Positions 1 through 6,100 of a DNA stretch of 7,841 nt are shown here, piece by piece. The notes below the pieces were generated by a model. That model was not told the DNA's origin. It saw only the letters and a program-made list of their open reading frames with translations, and did not search any database. Position numbers and translations under genes: made by a program. The number at the start of each line of letters is the position of its first letter. Position 1 is the stretch's first letter. Source of the DNA: Caldilineae bacterium (GTDB taxonomy: Bacteria > Chloroflexota > Anaerolineae > J102); contig DUEQ01000236.1 of assembly GCA_011192085.1 (NCBI GenBank), positions 1 to 7,841 of the forward strand, read 5' to 3'.

Positions 1-139
1 AGGTGGTGTCGTACGCGTCGGAGAGGGGTAGCTGGGCGATCCAGCTCGCGCCGGTGTTGGTGATGGCGATGGTGAAGCTGATGGGGTCGCCCACGCGGAT
101 GGCGCCTGGGGTGTTGAGGGTTTTGGTGAGGGTGTAGCT
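1..139 (-). other. Start of another DUF11-like domain, cut by the window edge (residues 2542-2587)
   Basis: After the last SdrD_B-like copy the sequence returns to a DUF11-like opening: YTLTKTLNTPG, a GDPISFTIAITNTG strand (matching G-x-x-x-x-Y/F-x-x-x-x-x-N-T-G) and then LPLSDAYDTT at the edge. The protein therefore continues with at least one more DUF11-type unit, so the full gene is clearly longer than the 7.76 kb seen here. Confidence 0.8.
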
Positions 140-3100
140 GGAGGTGGCATAGAAGCCGAAGTCGATGGTCATGTTGCCGTCCCCGTCGGGGTTGCCGTCC
201 TGGTCGGGGCTGCTGTCAGCAAAGGTCTCGCCTGTGGGCTCGCCGTTTATGGTGAGGCTGACGACGCCGCTGCGATATAGGCCAGGGGCGGATTCCTGAG
301 CGATGTTGGAATCGGTGTTGTCATCGGTGTTGGGATCGGTTTCCTGCGGCGGCGTGGGGGAGAAGCCTGCGGGGGGCTGCACCGAAATGATGTAGTCGCC
401 CGGAGGGAGGTTGGTGAAGTGGTAGAGGCCGTCTGCGCCGGTGGTGACGGGGTTGATGGCATTGCCGTCGAGGTCGGAGGTGACGGGGTTGCCTCCACTG
501 TCCAGCAGGGTGACGGTGGCGTTGGCGATGCCGGGTTCGCCCGCGTCCTGCACGCCGTTGATGTCGAGGTCGCTCCAGACCAGGCTGCCCACGGAGACGG
601 GGCGAATGAAGCCGAAGTCCACGGTCATGTTGCCGGAGGCATCTCGATGGCCATCCTGGTCCGAGGAGCCGTCCGCGAATAGTTCGTTGGTGGGTTCGCC
701 GCCGATGCTGAGGGTGACGGGATCGGAGCGGTAGACGCCCGGACTGGTCTCGGTTGCGATGTTGGAGTCGGTGTTGTCGTTGTCATCGGGGTCTGCGGTT
801 TGGATGGGGGTGGGTTTCATCCCCGCGGGGGGCTCTACCTGGATCATGTAGTCGCCCGGAGGGAGGTTGGTGAAGTGGTAGATGCCGTCTGCGCCGGTGG
901 TGAGGGGGTTGATGGCGGCGCCGTTGAGGTCGGAGGTGACGGGGTTGCCTCCGCTGTCCAGCAGGGTGACGATCGCGCCCTCGATGGGGGGCTCGCCTGC
1001 GTCTTGCACGCCATTGGCGTTTTCGTCGCGCCACACTAGGCTGCCTACGGAGACGGGCAGGGTGAAGCCGAAGTCGATGGTGAGATCGCTGTTGGCGTTG
1101 CTGGTCGTTTCCTGCGGGTCCTCATTCACGGGCTCCTGGCCCGGGATGAGGCTGATGATTCCGCTGCGCGCGCCATTGCCGATGGCCGCCGCGCCGTCAT
1201 GGTCGCCGTTGTCGTCGGTGTTGTCCTGGTCGTCACCGCCCTGGCCGGGGCTGCCGTAGGCGCTGGGGTAGAGGCCGTCTGAGCCGAAGGGGTTGCCTGT
1301 ATTCCAGTTGGAGGCCGCGATTTCGACGATGTAGTCGCCAGGGGGCAGGCCGCCGAAGTTGTATCGGCCATTGACGTCGGTAACGGCGACGATGGGGACG
1401 CCGTCGGCGTCGGTGACGGCCGCGCCGGTGGAATCCAGGAGATTCACGATGACATTCTCAATGGGGGGCTCGCCCGCATCCTGGACGCCGTCCCCATCCT
1501 CATCGAACCAGACGACGTTGCCCAGGCTCATGAGGACGTAGTCTTCCACCTCGCCATCCAGGGCGAGGCCATTGTAGCTCAGTTGACCTGGCGGATCGTT
1601 GGGGGGATCGGTAGTGGTGTCGTAGGAAGTGAAGCGGAAGCGGCTGTAGAGAGCGCTGAGGTTGGTGGCGGTGATGGGCGTGGTGAAGGTGAAGGTGTGG
1701 GTTCCCGCGGTGATGGGGTAATCTCGCATGGCTGTGGGCGTAATGGTCGAGCCGTCCACCGCGGTAATGGTGATGTCGTCCAGCACACCGTTGGCGTCGA
1801 AGTCTATCCAGCCGTGGAGGTAGCCGTCGACGCTGACCGTGACCTGGATCTGGGCGGGGGAGCCGGCGATGACAGGAGTGAGGAAGATGACGCCGTCCTC
1901 GTCGTCGGAGCCGGCGTCGTCATCGCCAGTGGCGCCGGCGTTGGGTTGGCCGTTGATTTCGGCATCGAGCTGGGCGCCCAGGAACGCGGTGGCCCCTGTG
2001 GGGATGAGATGTCGGGCGCCGTTGTTGGCGTAAAGGGTGGGATAGGGGCCGTCGGGCAGGTCGCCGAATTCACCTTCGGCCTGGATAATGATGGCGTCGT
2101 TGTCGCTGTAGTCGCGTTCCCGACTGGCGAACTCGCCGTCCATCGAACTCCAGATGGCCGCGGCATGGTTTTCGATGGCGGCGCCTGGGTCTGCTTCGTT
2201 GGTGATCTCCGCGGTGTAGTCGATAGTGTAGACGGCGCCGAGGGGGATGTCGAAGGAGCCGGAGGCGGGGATGCGTAGGATGCCCGTGGCCGGGTCGTAG
2301 CTCCAGGTCAGGGTCACTGGCGAGGTGGACGTCACCTGCCCATTGGTCAGGGAGGAGGGCAGATTATCGGTCACCACCACATCGTACGCGTCCAGGGCGC
2401 TGGCGGGCATGTGTTCGATGGTGATGCGATAGGCGATCTGGCCGCCCGGGCCGATGGGATCGGGCAGGGAGACCACCTCTTTGGTGATGGCGAGGAGGGG
2501 CTCGATGATCCCAATGGTGGCGGTGTCGGTGGTCTCCTCCGTGTTACCAGTATTGGGATTGGTGTATCGCACCCGTCCGATGTTGTCCTTGAGGTCGCCG
2601 TTGCTGTTGTCGGCGACGTCCAACACCCGGGCGACGATCTCGATGAGGAAGGCGTTGTTCCCCGCGTTGTTGTCCGCGGCCGTGGTCGTGTCCCCAAAGT
2701 CGAAGGTGACGTCGTCGCCGCTGCCGCCGGGTGCGGTGACCGTGGGCGGGTCGTTGGTGAAGGCGCCGTTGAAGTCCTCGCCCAAACGACCGCCGCTGGC
2801 CGCGGCTGTGGTGATGATGGTGTGGCTTAGATAAGCCAGGCCGGGCGGCAGGTCATCCACCACCACCAGGCTTTGGGTGGTCCCTTCGGGCAGGGTGACT
2901 TTGATGTCGTAGGTGATGTCCTCGCCGATGGTGTAGTCGGTGGGTGTGGGATCGAGTTTGTCCACCTGGGGCGAGTCGATAGTGATGTCCTGACTGTCAC
3001 TGGGGCCGTAATCTCGCTCGCCGTTCTGGTCCCCTGTGTTGCCGGGGGTTGTCGAACCGGTGGGGTTGGAGGCCGTGCCGTTGGCGCCGGGCAGGCTGGT

Positions 3101-6100
3101 GTAGGCCAGGGCCGCGGTGTTGGGGATGATCTCGCCGGAGCTGACACTGGTGCGTATGGTGACGGTGATGAGGATGGTGACCTGATCGCCCGGCTCCAGC
3201 TTGTTGATGATGAGGTGCACTTCGTCGTTGATCGCGTCGGAGTTGTTGGCGATGATGGCGTAGGCGGGCGCGGTCCAAGAGACGTTGTTGGGGTCGGTGA
3301 GATCCAGGTTGGGATCGAGGATGTCATCGACGGCCAGATCGAAGGCGGTGGAGGCGTTGCCCTCGTTGGTGAGCGTAAGCTGGTAGGTCACCTCGTCACC
3401 CGCATCGATGGGGGGTGAGGTGGTGACGGTTTTGACGATGCTGACGCTGGGCTCGACCAGGGTGATGGACGCGGGCGCGGCCGTGTAGTCGAAGGTGTCG
3501 TAGGTGACCTGGAAGGCATTGTCCAGTGAGACGCCCGCCACGTTGCCATCGACATTCAACACCAGCGCGTTGAATTCGATTTCGACGAATTCTTCGTTAT
3601 CGTCCTGATCGGGATTCGTGACGGTTCCCAGGGAAAAGATCGGGGCCACGCCATCGCCAAAGGGGCCGCCCGACACGGTGAACTGGGTGGAGGTCATGCC
3701 ACTGTCGGAGGTGAAGCTGTGGCTGACTGTGCCGTCATCCAGATACATTAATCCGGCGGGCAAGGTGTCGGTGATGACGAAGTTAGACAGATCGCCCTCG
3801 GGCACGGACACGGTTAGTTTGTAGCGCACGATCTCGCCGATGGTGAGGTCCGCATTGGTGGTGTGCGCCTCCGAGGTGGCGACGATGCTCTTTTCTGGCG
3901 GGGAGATCAATTGCACCTGGTAATCTTCCACCTCGCCATAATTCACCGCGCCTGTGGGCCCCAGGCCCTGCGCGTAGCTGAGGCGGAAGCGGGCGTGGGT
4001 GACGCCGGGCGCGGCGTCTGCGGGAACGGGGATGCTTAGGGAGAGCGTGCCATCCGTGGTTCCCTGGGCCGCGAGGGTGTCCGTGGTGATCTGCTCGCCA
4101 GCATCGGCCCAATCCCCATCGCGGTTGAAGTCCACCCAGGCGTTGAGATAGGCGTCTCCTAGGATGTCGTCGTCGGGAACGGTGAGGGTCACATCCCAGG
4201 CGCTGGTCTCGCCGATGACCATGATGGCCGAGGGAAGCGCAGGGGAGCCCAGGTAGGCGTCGAAGGCGACGCCGTCCTCATCGTCGGGTGCGCCATCTTG
4301 ATCGTCGCCCCAGGCCGGGATCTCGGGGAGTCCGTCCAGTTCGTCATCCACGGTCGCGCCCAGGCGCAGATCGTTGCGGAGGACGTGCCGGGCGGCGTCG
4401 GCGGGGTTCAATCCGGCGTTGTCCAGAGCGACGGCGCTGGTGGGGTAGAAGTCGACGGCGTTGTCGAAGGGCGCATCGCTGTAGTCGGTGGGCAGATACA
4501 TGCCGAAGTCCCAGGTCAGGTCTTCGGTGATGGTGGGGGACAGGGTGACGGTTGTCGTCTCGTAATAGACGCCGTATTCCGGGTCGGTTCCCTGGGTTTC
4601 GCCGTCGCTGTCCAGTGCATCATCGCCGCCCTGGTTGGCGGGAACGACGGTATATCCCGCCGGAGGGAAGAAGCGCAGCCGGTAGTTGCCTGGGGCTAGA
4701 TCGGGGAAGAGGTAGTAACCGGGGTTGCCGTTGTGATCGGGGCCGGTATAGCGATAGTCGTACATGACGAGCCCGAGGTCATCCCACAGCTCGACCCGGA
4801 CGCCGTTTACGCCCCAGGGGGCCTGTTGCTCTTCCGGCTGCTGGATGCCGTCGTCCTGAATCCCCGCCACATCTAACCACACGTAGTCGCCCAGGTTGAT
4901 GGGCTGCTTGGGGGCGACGCGCACGCCCACTCTGATGGGCTCCGAAGGGAGGAGTTTTAGATGGCCGGGATCGTTGACGCCGTCTTCGTCGCGGTCGCGG
5001 AATTCCACGGCTTTGAAGCCGAAGGAGTTCCATGCGATCTGACAATCGGGGTTGGCGGCGGGATCGAAGGAGTCGTCGAGGGGAGTGCTGCATGAGGCGT
5101 CGCCGGGAGCGCCATTGGGGGCCACGGTGCGCCAGGCGAAGGTGAGGGTGTCGCCTGGCGCCAGACGCAGGCAGTCCAGCTTGTTGCCGTTGGCGTCGAA
5201 GTTGCAGAACGACACTTTGATGGACTGCACGCTGGTGGGGTCTTGGGGCAGGGTGGTGGACCACATGGGGGCTTCACAGCCTGGCGGGCCGCTCGGCACC
5301 AGTTCGGGCCGGCAGGGGTTGGCGGACGTGCTGTAGAAGACGGTGTAGGTGATCACGCCCGAGAAGTCCACCACTTCTGATTGCAGGTTGGGCCGCCATT
5401 GACTCAGCCGGGGGCTGAGATCGATGACGCCGGTGTCGCCGATGTAGGGGCTGATGTCGATGAATTCGATATCGGTAACGGGCACGTTGCTGTTGTTGAT
5501 GGTTTCCACCTTCCAATCGATGATGCCCCCGGGCGTGGTCAGGCCCAGTTTGTTGAAATCATCGGGTTCGCATGCAGGGTCTGCGGTGTAGGTGCTGCAA
5601 TCGATGGAGCCTCGCACCCATTTCTCCGAATCCATGGCCAGATAGACGCCGATCTCGATGGATTCCGCGGCCAAACAGCTTAGCTCCGCGGTGTTTCCAT
5701 CGTCATCCAGGTCATGCGTATCCTGGTATTGGTCGGGGGGCTCACACAGCAGGATCTGGCGCGAGTCGGAGCTGCCGGGGTTGTCGGGATCGGTGGGGCC
5801 GGTCCAGTCTACGATGATAGCTTCGTTGACCACGGTCCCCGGTGGGGTTCTGTCTTTCACCTGGGCGGTGAAGGTGATCTGGGCGGTTTCGCCGGGTTGG
5901 AAGCTGTAGCTGGCGTCGACGCCGCAGGTCCCTTCGATGCTGGCAGAATCGCATCCGCCCCCGCTCCGGTCCTGCCAGGTCCAGCGCAGCAGGGTGCGGC
6001 CCGTGCCGTGGTAGTTCGGGATCACCTCGAAGTTGGGGTCGGGCGCACCCGCGGGTTTGGAGAGGATGGCGGCGCTGCCTGCGACGTAGTCGAACTCGGC

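Noticed and set aside
140..1540. CRISPR-like or noncoding repeat array
   Set aside because: The repeats are 456-483 bp apart, stay in frame and encode SdrD_B-like domains, so they are protein-domain repeats.
1583..2278. Plus-strand open frame of 231 codons rich in Gly, Val and Asp
   Set aside because: It mirrors the Thr/Asp/Ala-rich codons of the GEVED 2 and B2 coding sequence. It has no ribosome-binding site or domain that I can identify.
2827..3327. Minus-strand 166-codon frame rich in Pro, Ser and Thr
   Set aside because: It is an out-of-frame reading of the A-B module region; the main frame there is continuous and carries recognisable DUF11-type motifs.
4779..5264. Minus-strand 161-codon Arg/His/Gln-rich frame
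   Set aside because: Its composition is typical of a shifted frame in high-GC coding DNA, and the main frame across it encodes the 681-950 segment and SdrD_B-like domain 1.
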